A stretch of 64,000 nt of DNA from Bog-473 sp963737745 (GTDB lineage: Bacteria; Actinomycetota; Acidimicrobiia; Acidimicrobiales; RAAP-2), in the NCBI GenBank assembly GCA_963737745.1, contig CAVTTR010000008.1:1-64000 (forward strand), read 5' to 3'. How positions within the stretch are numbered: position 1 is the first letter of the stretch; every line of letters begins with the position of its first letter. Positions 42,889-51,875 of this stretch are shown here, one piece after another. The notes below the pieces were generated by a model. That model did not search any database. It worked only from the letters and a program-made list of their open reading frames with translations, and had not been told where the DNA came from. A program made the translations under genes and the position numbers.

Positions 42889-44442
42889 TCAGAGCGATGT
42901 CTCTATCGACTCCAAGATGACGCTCTCTTGCTCCAGCGGGATTCCTTCTGACGCGCCTACCGGCTTACTTCGCACGAAAATAAACGCACCGATTGCTCCG
43001 ACGAACGCAATCCCTCCGGTAATGAAGATACCGAGCCTGTATCCCGATAGCTCGGCCTTTCCGATGCTTACACCGACTCGGCTCAAGGAATTGATGTGAC
43101 CCGTGGCCACGGTTGCCAATACGGCCAGACCGATGGCGGACCCAAGGCGCTGTGAGCTATTGGTGAGTCCGGCCGCCACCCCTTGATATCTCTTCTCGAC
43201 CCCACTCATGGCAGCGATCGTATTCGTCACGCCAATAAATCCAGATCCGATACCGATCACGAACAAGGCCGGAAGCATTTCAGCGTAGGCACTCGTCAAT
43301 GTCAGCGCATGCGCGATCAAAATGCATCCAAGTGAGGACACGACAAAGCCCGCTGTCGCAATTGGCCTCCCTCCAACCCGATGGTTTGTGCGAGAGGCAA
43401 TGAGAGAGCAAATAACGATGGTGGCCGCCCATGGGACGAAGGCGAACCCCGTCCACATCGGAGAATGCCCTCGAACTTGTTGAAAGAACAAGGACGCGAA
43501 GTAGTACGTGCCAGAGCCCGCAACGGATCCGAGGACGAGCAGGACATTCCCCATGACCAATGGACGATTGAGCAGCGAATACGGCAGCAAAGGCATCGCA
43601 ATACGCGACTCGATTACGCCGAAGGCCACGAGGAATGCGAGTGAAAGTATCAGTGGGAGAAAGGCAGCAGGGCTCGCCAGCCCGTGCTCTTCCACGGCAG
43701 ACAGTGCGTAGATCAGCGATCCCAGCCCTATGGTGACGGTCAGCGCACCTGCGGCATCGAGTGGTTGCCTCTTCTTGTCGCGAGCTGCTGGCAGAAGAAC
43801 GAACGATCCGACGATGACCATCGCACATATCGGAATGTTGACGGTGAAGATCCAACGCCAACCGATGGTTGAGGTGATCACGCCGCCCAGTACATTGCCT
43901 GCCGCGCCTCCCGAAGCGCCGACCGCAGACCATACGCCAAGCGCGACATTGCGCTTCTTGCCTTCAGGGAACGTTCCAGTCAACAAAGAGAGCGCCGCTG
44001 GGGAGGCCATGGCAGCTCCGATTCCCTGACCGGCGCGACCAATGATCAACATCAGCTGCGACTGGGATACAGCGCAAACGGCGGACATCACGGCGAAAGT
44101 GGCCAGACCGATCATGAACATGCGTCTTCGGCCCAACACGTCCGCAGCTCGGCCGCCCAACATGAGGAATCCGCCGAATGTGAGCCCGTAGAAGGTAATG
44201 ATCCACTGCAAGTTGCCTGCGTTGAAGTGGAGGTCCTTTGAAATCGTGGGCAGTGAAACGAGAACGATTGTGGCGTCTACGACGAGGACGAACTGGGCGC
44301 AGCTCAGTAGTACTAACCGTAAGCCGTCTCGTTCCCGCAGCCGATCGATCGCTGACGGCCGTCCGTTATCCTCCCGGCGTTCGAGGCGATGCTGCTTGCG
44401 GCTTCTCAGCACGACAGCCGACTGCTCATCTGCCTTGCCCAC
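42889..44442 (-). CDS. MFS drug exporter, DHA2 (14-helix) type
   Basis: 517 residues. 'LVLLSCAQFVLVVDATIVLVSLPTISKDL' (motif D1-like start), 'GGRAADVLGRRRMFMIGL' (motif A), 'GRAGQGIGAAMASPAALSLLTGTFPEGKKRNVALGVWSAVGASGGAAGNVLGG' (motifs B and C) mark an EmrB/QacA-type proton-driven exporter with about 14 helices. The start is GTG at 44442. The stop is 5 bases before the next membrane gene. Likely exports hydrophobic toxic compounds; substrate unknown. Confidence 0.9.
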   Translation of the reverse strand: MGKADEQSAVVLRSRKQHRLERREDNGRPSAIDRLRERDGLRLVLLSCAQFVLVVDATIVLVSLPTISKDLHFNAGNLQWIITFYGLTFGGFLMLGGRAADVLGRRRMFMIGLATFAVMSAVCAVSQSQLMLIIGRAGQGIGAAMASPAALSLLTGTFPEGKKRNVALGVWSAVGASGGAAGNVLGGVITSTIGWRWIFTVNIPICAMVIVGSFVLLPAARDKKRQPLDAAGALTVTIGLGSLIYALSAVEEHGLASPAAFLPLILSLAFLVAFGVIESRIAMPLLPYSLLNRPLVMGNVLLVLGSVAGSGTYYFASLFFQQVRGHSPMWTGFAFVPWAATIVICSLIASRTNHRVGGRPIATAGFVVSSLGCILIAHALTLTSAYAEMLPALFVIGIGSGFIGVTNTIAAMSGVEKRYQGVAAGLTNSSQRLGSAIGLAVLATVATGHINSLSRVGVSIGKAELSGYRLGIFITGGIAFVGAIGAFIFVRSKPVGASEGIPLEQESVILESIETSL

Positions 44443-44699
44443 ATCGGTGCCGCTTGACGACCTTCATTCACTCCCCTGTTTCCGTCGAAACCCACGCCAT
44501 CCTCCCCCGGCGACCGCTTCCATGAGAAGCACGGCGTCCAGGCGCCCCGGCTCGTTGACACCGTACGGCTGGGCTCGCCCTACCAGAAACGCTCGAGAGT
44601 CGAGCGCCCGCACACACTACTGGACTCCCGAAACGCGGCCCCGAACCCTTCTAATCGGACCTTTCGCCAGTTTCCACGTGTAGAAGGCATACTGCCTAA

Positions 44700-45191
44700 A
44701 TGGGGATGACAGCGAAGCGACTACTGGTCGCCCTTGTCGCGGTCGACGGAGCGGGAGGGGCTGTCGCCATGAAACACTGCGTGGCGGGAGAGCCCCTCGG
44801 TATCGGAGGCTCACTCGACGTGCGAAATCCAGCCGTCGTCGTGTTCTGGGGCACCGCTCTGTCGGCACCCATCACGTTGCTTGGACTCGCCACCTCCTTG
44901 GAGAGACACCGACCCCAGGCGCTTCGGATTCTGGGCCCGATCTTTGCCTTAGGGGGCCTCTCAGAGCCGGCATTCTGGGGACGACGTCCGTGTCCCTTAC
45001 TCGGCCGGGTCCTCCTCGTAGCGCACGTCGTTCTCGCCAGCGCGCTGGCTTTCGGCCCGGTCGGGACAGACGAGCTCACACCCGCCTCTATGGAGTCGAC
45101 CCACCCGAACCCACGATCGCCATCGCATACGCTGCCGGGAAGGCTTCGGAGCCTAATTCAGGCCGTTGCGAGTGCCTCGAAGTTTTCGTAG
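44700..45191 (+). CDS. Hypothetical membrane protein (163 aa)
   Basis: Hydrophobic segments at 'LLVALVAVDGAGGAVAM', 'AVVVFWGTALSAPITLLGLATSL', 'LRILGPIFALGGLSEPAFWG' and 'VLLVAHVVLASALAFGPVG'. The motif 'SEPAFWGRRPCPLL' recalls small actinobacterial membrane proteins of unknown role. The last 35 residues lie over the opposite-strand gene at 45158 and look non-coding, so the true end may be disturbed. Divergent from the MFS gene, about 257 bases away. Confidence 0.55.
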   Translation: MGMTAKRLLVALVAVDGAGGAVAMKHCVAGEPLGIGGSLDVRNPAVVVFWGTALSAPITLLGLATSLERHRPQALRILGPIFALGGLSEPAFWGRRPCPLLGRVLLVAHVVLASALAFGPVGTDELTPASMESTHPNPRSPSHTLPGRLRSLIQAVASASKFS

Positions 45192-45493
45192 AGCCGCGGC
45201 TCGCCCAGTCGTTCGCGAACCTTCTTGGCCGCAGGCGCCACGCGTGCCCATACACCGTCAATCCACCACAGATCCTCGACGAGGTGCTTATCGAGGGTCT
45301 TGTGTTTGACCAGAGTGGCGACAGTTTCGCCAAAGGCCAAAATCGTACGGACCGCCTTGTCGTCCGCAGTTGCGGACTCAGGGTCGAAGCCTTCGGCAAA
45401 AATCTCTTGGGTGGCTTCGTTGAGATCGATTTCCGCCCCCCAGCGGAGGATCTGAATCACCAGAGCCGCATCATCACTGTTGGCAGCCATCAT
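45158..45493 (-). CDS. Hypothetical small acidic protein (111 aa)
   Basis: An all-helical soluble protein: 'ALVIQILRWGAEIDLNEATQEIFAEGFDPESATADDKAVRTILAFGETVATLVKHKTLDKHLVEDLWWIDGVWARVAPAAKKVRERLGEPRLYENFEALA'. The layout (long helices, WW pair, 'GEPRLYENFE.L') resembles DUF4760-like proteins. GGAGAAAATG-type sequence lies at the start. The 3' end overlaps the opposite-strand membrane gene by 34 bases. Confidence 0.68.
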   Translation of the reverse strand: MMAANSDDAALVIQILRWGAEIDLNEATQEIFAEGFDPESATADDKAVRTILAFGETVATLVKHKTLDKHLVEDLWWIDGVWARVAPAAKKVRERLGEPRLYENFEALATA

Positions 45494-45594
45494 TTTCTCC
45501 GTTTCTCCACACGTCGAACATAGGACTTCCGGGGCGCCCCGGCGCGACCTACTTTGGAAGATAGCTCACGAAATTGGATTGCGCTCGGCCCGAA

Positions 45595-45906
45595 CTATTC
45601 CTCCCGCCTCTTCGACACCGCCCCCGCAGCGCCGACTCCGTTTTCCAGCCGCTCCGTGAGACGCACCGTGACCGTATCGCCCTCCGTCTTCCCTATTTTC
45701 TTGCGGATATCCGCCTTAATGGGCAACTTGTGTGTGCCATCACCGAGGGCCATGAAGGAGCTCGTAAACGGCTGGCCATCTACCGTTCCTTTCACCTTTA
45801 CCAGGCCTCTGGTACCGAAATATTCCGCCGAACCATCCATCACAACGTAGGTCCAGCCGCCTCTACTCGGGCTTTTCTGCAACTCAGCTCGAAAGGTTTT
45901 ATCCAT
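45595..45906 (-). CDS. DUF1905 domain protein
   Basis: 103 residues: 'MDKTFRAELQKSPSRGGWTYVVMDGSAEYFGTRGLVKVKGTVDGQPFTSSFMALGDGTHKLPIKADIRKKIGKTEGDTVTVRLTERL', the DUF1905 beta-barrel with its 'G..KLPI...IRK.IGK..GD.V.V.L' core. GGAGGCGATC lies directly before the ATG at 45906, so the open frame to 45957 is rejected. Function unknown; related domains often accompany YdeI-type proteins. Confidence 0.87.
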   Translation of the reverse strand: MDKTFRAELQKSPSRGGWTYVVMDGSAEYFGTRGLVKVKGTVDGQPFTSSFMALGDGTHKLPIKADIRKKIGKTEGDTVTVRLTERLENGVGAAGAVSKRREE

Positions 45907-46153
45907 GATCGCCTCCTCCGGCACCTTCGCCCTTACCGAGGACGGATGCCGGTCCATGAACTCATCGCGAGGTACCTTCCGAACAGATCATGGCGCCTCC
46001 ATTTTGGGCCCGCCACCTCGTTTCGTCGTCCGGCCACGCCGCCCCATTGGGCAAGTGTTTGCTGCTGGGGACGGGCGAAGGCGATGCGCTCTTTCATACC
46101 TTGATTCAGAGTTCCACCCTCACGTGAAAGATGTGTCCGGGCGTCGACTCCGT

Positions 46154-46637
46154 TCAGGGGCAGTGCGGAATATTTGCCGTGGGTGGATGTACATCGCAGT
46201 CCGTCAATACTTCTGTCTGCTGGCCAGCTGGCTCGGCGCCGGAAAATCGGACTCTGATACTCGTGAAGTAAGGCCGACCGGCGGCGGTCACCGTCTTGGA
46301 GAGAATGAATCGGGCCGGAAAAGAGGTGAAACGTACCTTCGGCGCAGTCAGGGGTGCAGTTGTTCTGACGTAGGACCCCGGTGCCACTGGCCGACGTGGT
46401 GCTCCACTTCGACCAGGTCAGGTTCTGCGCCACTGCGTTGCCATCGCCGCACGCCAGCACGATACGAGTCGGCTTTACCCGACCTGAAGTGCAGTTCCAA
46501 TCGACCAAGGGCAACTTCGCTGGGCTGCTGGTGGCAGCAACCGATGGCGCGGCGACGATCCACCCCCCGAGAAGGAGGGCCGACACGAAAACAAGGGCAC
46601 AAACGGTGCCGAAGCCTCTGGGCATAGCCAGGCGCAT
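46154..46637 (-). CDS. Small secreted protein, frameshifted
   Basis: The start MRLAMPRGFGTVCALVFVSALLLGGW is a clear signal peptide. 'LVDWNCTSGRVKPTRIVLACGDGNAVAQNLTWSKWSTTSASGTGVLRQNNCTPDCAEG' follows. The continuation 'VRFTSFPARFILSKTVTAAGRPYFTSIRVRF' is in another frame; the break is near 46340 and the span holds one base too many. Restored length is about 160 residues with four-cysteine spacing as in small actinobacterial secreted proteins ('LACgDGN...L.W..W....A.G......C.P.CA.G'). The ATG overlaps the M48 stop (TGATG). Confidence 0.62.
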
Positions 46638-47650
46638 CAATCGCTGCCGTTGCCACCGTCGCCGTCTCCGCCGTCCGTCTGCCACCGTTTCAACCAGCCG
46701 CCGAGCTGCTTGCCCAGGTCCTGCACGTTGCCCGCGGTGCGGTCGAGAAAGGTCGAAAATCGCTCGCCGTAGTGAGCCACCGCAGCGTTGAACTCGGCCG
46801 AGGGCGGCGGCTCGTGCCCTCTCCTCGGGTAATCGCCGGCCAAAATGCGGTCGTATTCGCCGGACTGCACCCACTGCGTCAATTCCTTGACTCGTCGCAC
46901 GGCGATGGGGTGCGTGAGGCTGAGCTCGGCCCAGAACCGTGTGTGGCGCGAGAACAGATCGTCCTCGTCCTCATAGTCGGCCGCTTGTTTGAGGAAGGAA
47001 TCCAGGCTCATTCCGGGTACCGCGCCGCCGGCCAGGCGCATCAGCACCCGACAAGGCGCCAGGGGATCACCCATCACCAGCGCAGCGGCTCGATCGCAGG
47101 ACAGCTCGGCTGCTCGAGACCATTCGAGCAGAGCGAAGTACAGCCCGCGAATGGGAAGCCCGAGGAGAAGTGACTTTGGAAGGGTACCCTGCATGAATTG
47201 CGTGAGGAGCAACAGGGCCGTCGAATAGTAGTTGTGCTCGGACAGCACATGCCCGAGCTCGTGTCCCAACACAGTCTGTATCTCTTCGGTGGAATACGAT
47301 CCGATCAACGACGAGTTGACCACCACAATCGGCGTCTTGGCCCCGATCGCCATTGCGTTCACCGTTGGATTGTTGATCATGTAGAGATCCGGCACCGTCG
47401 TCATGTCCAGAATGGAGGCGCACTGGACGTAGCGCGTCCAGGTGTCGGGTACCTGGTCGGCGCCCAGCCGCACTGCGTTGCCCATGACCATTTGACGGAG
47501 ACGGCGCTCATGCCCCAGGTCGCTCAGCCGCTTGATGACCTTGTCGAGCAAGGGGACCGAGTGAAGCGCCGACGTCGCGGCCCGATCGGCCGGATGTTCG
47601 TAGGCCTTGGCGCTTATCTGCTCGAAACGGTGCGCCAGATCGATCGCCAT
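46637..47650 (-). CDS. M48 family zinc metalloprotease
   Basis: 337 residues. 'TEEIQTVLGHELGHVLSEHNYY' holds the HExxH zinc motif, and 'EWSRAAELSCDRAAALVMGDP' the downstream third ligand Glu. Weak hydrophobic stretches flank the active site. The C-terminus is Gly/Asp-rich and disordered (DGGDGDGGNGSD). GGGAGAAGG precedes the ATG at 47650; the frame extends to 47737 without support. Coupled (TGATG) to the small secreted protein downstream. Role inferred as membrane-associated protein quality control. Confidence 0.9.
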   Translation of the reverse strand: MAIDLAHRFEQISAKAYEHPADRAATSALHSVPLLDKVIKRLSDLGHERRLRQMVMGNAVRLGADQVPDTWTRYVQCASILDMTTVPDLYMINNPTVNAMAIGAKTPIVVVNSSLIGSYSTEEIQTVLGHELGHVLSEHNYYSTALLLLTQFMQGTLPKSLLLGLPIRGLYFALLEWSRAAELSCDRAAALVMGDPLAPCRVLMRLAGGAVPGMSLDSFLKQAADYEDEDDLFSRHTRFWAELSLTHPIAVRRVKELTQWVQSGEYDRILAGDYPRRGHEPPPSAEFNAAVAHYGERFSTFLDRTAGNVQDLGKQLGGWLKRWQTDGGDGDGGNGSD

Positions 47651-47802
47651 GACCTTCTCCCCTGATATGCGTCTCCCGACACTACGTCGAGGTTCGTGCC
47701 CTCGGACAGCGGGCCATCCGAAAGCCTCCACTGCCATCCCGCTCCGACATTGCGCGAGGCTGACAGCGTCCCCCTACGAGGCGTCTACCCGAGGAGGTTG
47801 TA

Positions 47803-49132
47803 ATGGCGCAGGGCAGTGACCTGCTGTCTCGGCCCGATGTTCGACGGGCCGGCGCCGAGCGGACCATCCATGGCCCCATTGGACCGAGCGATCGTGGTCC
47901 TGACATGGCCTCTCGGCGTGTACGCCGAAACCGCTCCATCGTGTTGGTCATTCTGCTGGCCGCCATCGCAGCCGCCCTTTGGTTGGGTTTCGGACGTGGA
48001 CATGGACATGGAGGCACGACGATCCCCTCCCCCCCGCATCAAGCCCGCCGTCCCCATCCGGCAGCCCACAAGGCGAATCCCCGCCTTGATCCTGATTGGG
48101 AAGGCGACGGGAAGCCCGTCACCATGGCCTTCGGCGGCGACGTCAACTTCCCTGCCGGGAGCACGCTCGGTGCTCGCCTGGCGGCCGATCCTACGACCGC
48201 CCTCGGCGCCGGGGTGCCGTCACTCTTGTCCGGGGTCAACCTCAGCATGGTGAACCTTGAAACGGCGGTCACCAATGGCACATGCCCCGACCCACAACCG
48301 AAAAGCTTCGACTTCTATGCCCCGACCAGCGCCATCACCGCCCTGCAGTCGGCCGGGGTCACTCTGACGACCGAGGCCAACAACCATGGCGAAGATTGCG
48401 GTCCCGCCGGCCTTCAGATGGCGCTGTCAGCGCGGACCGCGGCCCACTACACGGTTCTCGGTATCGGGCAGAACGCCGGCAGAGGCCTTCACCCCCTACC
48501 AGACGACGATCGACGGCGAGCATGTCGGCATCATCGCCGCCACCCAAGTTATCGACGACGATCTGCAATCGAGCTGGACCGCCACGGCATCCCAACCCGG
48601 TCTGGCCTCCGCGTATGACGTGGCCGATCTTGTCTCGGCCGTGGAAGCGGCACGCAAGGTGGACGACACCGTCGTCGTCTTTCTCCACTGGGGCGTCGAA
48701 CTCGACACGTGCCCCGACCCTTTGCAAGAACCACTGGCGACCGTGTTGGTGCAGGCAGGTGCGGACATCATCATCGGCAGTCATGCCCACGTGTTGTTGG
48801 GGGGCGGCTACCTGGGTTCGGCCTATGTGGACTACGGGCTCGGAAACTTCGCCTTTTACAACACGCCCGCGCCGACCAATCAGAGCGGCTCCCTCGTCAT
48901 TACCGCCACGGGCCGCCACATCGACGATGTCACCTGGCGGCCGGCGCTCATTGAGGGTGAGCTTCCGGTGCCTCTCGCCGGAGCCGCGGCCACCGAAGCC
49001 CTACAGAACTGGACCAACGCCCGCACGTGTACAGATCTGGCAGTAACCCCTGGCACATCGGTGGCCACCAGCACGACCGAGACTTCTCCGGCGCCCGCCG
49101 CCGTGGCGCAACAACTGTCGGTTGACGACTGA
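47803..49132 (+). CDS. CapA-type (PGA biosynthesis/phosphoesterase) protein, frameshifted
   Basis: The start at 47803 has GAGGAGG five bases upstream. Residues about 45-65 form a membrane anchor (IVLVILLAAIAAALWLGFG). The CapA metallophosphoesterase-like domain follows: 'VTMAFGGDVNFPAGSTLG', 'VNLETAVTNG', 'TTEANNHGEDCG', then after a frame break near 48476 'AEAFTPYQTTIDGEHVGIIAAT', 'VVVFLHWGVELDTCP', 'IIIGSHAHVLLGG'. One extra base in the span. The restored protein has about 442 residues. CapA relatives take part in surface polymer export or recycling. Confidence 0.87.
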
Positions 49133-49188
49133 GCCTGTCAGAAGAGTCCCGCCCTTCGGGACGCCTGCTCCTGTGGTCGAATGTTGCG

Positions 49189-49515
49189 ATGAGCGCCTAC
49201 AAGGACAGACGGCTCGAGTGCAACGATACGGAGCTACGGGTGAAGGGCTATTACCCGTGGGGCACCAAGAGAATTCCCTACACCTCCATCACATCCGTGC
49301 AGCGCTTCACGATGAGCGCTCTGCGGGGGAAGGGACGGATTTGGGGTTCAGGTGACCTTCGGCACTGGGCCAACTTCGACCCGCAACGCCCGCGCAAATC
49401 CATTGGCTTCTACATCACGGTCGGGCGGCCAATCATCCCATTCGTGACCCCGGACGATCCTGCGGCGTTCGAGCAGGCCCTCAGATCACACGTCCCGGCG
49501 GCCTTCTCGGACTGA
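49189..49515 (+). CDS. Bacterial PH-domain-like protein
   Basis: 108 residues: 'YKDRRLECNDTELRVKGYYPWGTKRIPYTSITSVQRFTMSALRGKGRIWGSGDLRHWANFDPQRPRKSIGFYITVGRPIIPFVTPDDPAAFEQAL'. The alternating strands and the end 'ITPDDP..F...L' fit the bacterial PH-like (bPH) fold. No membrane segment. Likely a small cytosolic protein of unknown role. Convergent with the peroxiredoxin gene, 21 bases between stops. Confidence 0.72.
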   Translation: MSAYKDRRLECNDTELRVKGYYPWGTKRIPYTSITSVQRFTMSALRGKGRIWGSGDLRHWANFDPQRPRKSIGFYITVGRPIIPFVTPDDPAAFEQALRSHVPAAFSD

Positions 49516-49536
49516 CGGGTCAGCCTGCCGTCTTCG

Positions 49537-50019
49537 TCAAAGAGCGGCCAGCACCTCTTCGGCCGAGCTGGCGTTCAGGCCGGGCCCCGGCTCCACCCCG
49601 AGCCAGGTCACGATCCCGTCCTCAATGATGGCGGCGTAGCGTTGTGAGCGAGCACCGAGTCCGACACCGCTTCCATCCATGCCCAGGCCCATGGCGTCGG
49701 TGAATTCTCCGTTGCCGTCGGAGACCATGAGCACCGACTGCCCTACCTTTTGGTCGTTGCCCCACGCCCCCATGACGAAGGGGTCGTTCACCGACATACA
49801 GACGATCGCATCCGCGCCCTTCGCCTTGATCTCGTCGGCCCGCAAGACGAATCCCGGCAGGTGGTGATCCGAGCAGGTGGGTGTGAAGGCACCGGGTACG
49901 GCGAAGAGCACGACCTTGCCGGTGCCCAGCAACTCACCAGAGGTCGTGGCCTGCGGTCCGCTTTCCCCGAACGTGAACACCTTGACATCTGGTATTGGGT
50001 CGCCGGTGGCGATCGTCAT
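49537..50019 (-). CDS. Peroxiredoxin, Prx5 type
   Basis: 160 residues: 'VVLFAVPGAFTPTCSDHHLPGFVLRADEIKAKGADAIVCMSVNDPFVMGAWG' with peroxidatic Cys in TPTCSDHHLPG, a hallmark of Prx5/AhpE-like atypical 2-Cys or 1-Cys enzymes. 'ARSQRYAAIIEDGIVTWLGVE' is the Prx5 C-terminal part. A second Cys occurs in 'AIVCMSVND'. Reduces H2O2 or organic peroxides. GAGGAG precedes the ATG at 50019; the frame to 50082 lacks support. Confidence 0.93.
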   Translation of the reverse strand: MTIATGDPIPDVKVFTFGESGPQATTSGELLGTGKVVLFAVPGAFTPTCSDHHLPGFVLRADEIKAKGADAIVCMSVNDPFVMGAWGNDQKVGQSVLMVSDGNGEFTDAMGLGMDGSGVGLGARSQRYAAIIEDGIVTWLGVEPGPGLNASSAEEVLAAL

Positions 50020-50231
50020 GTTGACTCCTCTGCTGTCCGATTGCTTGGGCAAGGTTGCCACACCACCCCATACAACCCGCAATCCGCTCTCGGGAGATAG
50101 CCTGCGCGAGCGTCCTCACGCTACTTCTGGGGCTCGTGGAGGAGCGCATAGCGACGGGGAGACTGGGCATTGGGGTTCGACGCCGGGATCATCTGGCCCA
50201 CCCCAAGTCTGGGTGGCGTAAGGCGCTTACG

Positions 50232-51830
50232 TCAGCGCATCTCGACGTCGTCGAGATACTCGTCGCGCCAGTGCGTGAACTGTTCCTCGGGGAGTCGCAA
50301 GCAGTAGGTGGGCTTGAGCGCCTCCACGAAGCCTCTCTCGTGGCTGACGGCGATGATCGTGCCAGGCCACGCTCCGAGCATCGTACCGACGGCCGTGATG
50401 GACGACGGATCCAAGTTGTTGGTCGGCTCGTCGAGGAGGAGTACGTTCGTCTCACCAGCCGACAGCATGGCCAACCCCAACTTGGCCCGCTCCCCGCCCG
50501 ACAGGCTGCCGGGCATCTGGTCGGCCGCCTTGGAAGGCAGTCCGAACGAGCCCAGAAGAGCCCGTCGCTCTCGCTCCGTGGACAGCACGGTGTCGCTCAC
50601 GTTGTCCAACGTGGTCAGTGAAAGATCGATCTGCTCATGCTCCTGGGCGAAATAGCCCAAGGCGACATTGGCGCCGAAGTCGATGACGCCGTTCGTCGGC
50701 TCCTGGGTGCCGGCCAAGCACCGCAGCAAACTCGACTTGCCAGCGCCATTGCGACCGATGATCACGACGTGGTCGCCCCGACTGACGTGAAAGTTCACGT
50801 TCTTGAGGACTTCGTTCTTGCCGTACACGACCGACAACTTGGAGACCTCGAGTGGGACCACCCCTGAGCGCGGCGGCGTCGGGAGGCGAAACTTGCTGGC
50901 CTTGTCCCGCTTGTCCACCTGGGTGCGCTGGCCTTCGATGCGCTCGACCCTCCTGTCCAATGACTTGGCCACCTTGGCCCGCTTCGCCGTCTGGCCCCGC
51001 ATGGAGTCAGCCAAGGTGGACAGGCGGGTGATCTCGCGCTTTTCGAGGGCAGCGGCCCGTTCCCTCTGCGATTGGTCGGCCTCGTGCTGGGCTTCGAACT
51101 TCGAATAGTTGCCCTTCCATTCGGTCAGGCGTTGGTTCGAGATGTTCAAGACCTTGGAGATCGAACGGTCCAACAGCTTGAGATCGTGACTGACGACGAG
51201 GATGGCGCCGGGAAAGCGCTCCAGCTCGTCCATCAGCCATCGTTTGGCCGACCGGTCGAGGTGGTTCGTCGGCTCGTCGAGGATCATCAACTCCGGTTCT
51301 TGGAACAGCACGCGCATGAGGTCCACCCGCCGACGCTGGCCACCGGAGAGAGACTCGATGTCCTCGAGGAGGAGCTCCTGGCGCAGACCGAGGCCATCGG
51401 CCAGACGGGCCATTACCGACTCCGCCTCATAGCCTCCGTTGCCCTGAAACTTCTCCTGAAGATCGGTAAAGAGCTCAATATTCTCCGCCGAGGGGTCCTC
51501 CGCCATGGCGTGCCGGGCCGCTCCGACTGCCTCATCGAGCACGTCGAGGCCACGGGCGGACAAAATATGAGAAAACCCTGTCGGTTCGAGCCCCAGGCCC
51601 CCGGCCACCGGCGCCTGCGGGAGGAATCCGAAGGAGCCCAGGAGTCGGATGTTCCCCCGATGTCGCAGTTGCGGGGTGGGCTCGCCGACAACGACCGAGA
51701 TGAGCGATGACTTACCGGTGCCGTTTCGGCCCACGAGGCCGACCTTTTCGCCGGCGCCCACGACAAACGACGCATCCGACACCAGTGTCCGATCGCCAAT
51801 TTCAACAGTGAGGGAGGAACCGACGATCAC
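50232..51830 (-). CDS. ABC-F subfamily ATPase
   Basis: 532 residues, two ABC domains and no membrane part. Domain 1: 'VGRNGTGKSSLISV', 'LSGGQRRRVDLMR', 'LMILDEPTNHLDRSAKRWL'. Linker with long helices (RGQTAKRAKVAKSLDRRVER). Domain 2: 'IGRNGAGKSSLLRC', 'LSGGERAKLGLAM', 'VLLLDEPTNNLDPSSI'. ABC-F proteins act on the ribosome E-site for translation control or antibiotic protection. GTG at 51830; the longer open frame is rejected. Divergent from an MFS exporter with a 45-base gap, so they could be co-regulated; ABC-F plus exporter suggests resistance, but this is speculative. Confidence 0.9.
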   Translation of the reverse strand: MIVGSSLTVEIGDRTLVSDASFVVGAGEKVGLVGRNGTGKSSLISVVVGEPTPQLRHRGNIRLLGSFGFLPQAPVAGGLGLEPTGFSHILSARGLDVLDEAVGAARHAMAEDPSAENIELFTDLQEKFQGNGGYEAESVMARLADGLGLRQELLLEDIESLSGGQRRRVDLMRVLFQEPELMILDEPTNHLDRSAKRWLMDELERFPGAILVVSHDLKLLDRSISKVLNISNQRLTEWKGNYSKFEAQHEADQSQRERAAALEKREITRLSTLADSMRGQTAKRAKVAKSLDRRVERIEGQRTQVDKRDKASKFRLPTPPRSGVVPLEVSKLSVVYGKNEVLKNVNFHVSRGDHVVIIGRNGAGKSSLLRCLAGTQEPTNGVIDFGANVALGYFAQEHEQIDLSLTTLDNVSDTVLSTERERRALLGSFGLPSKAADQMPGSLSGGERAKLGLAMLSAGETNVLLLDEPTNNLDPSSITAVGTMLGAWPGTIIAVSHERGFVEALKPTYCLRLPEEQFTHWRDEYLDDVEMR

Positions 51831-51875
51831 AACACATTGTACGGGGACGTCACAGCCCCTCGATACACTCCGCTG

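Noticed and set aside
50232..51830. Reading the ABC-F / MFS pair as an antibiotic biosynthesis cluster
   Set aside because: No biosynthetic genes nearby; both are common stand-alone genes.
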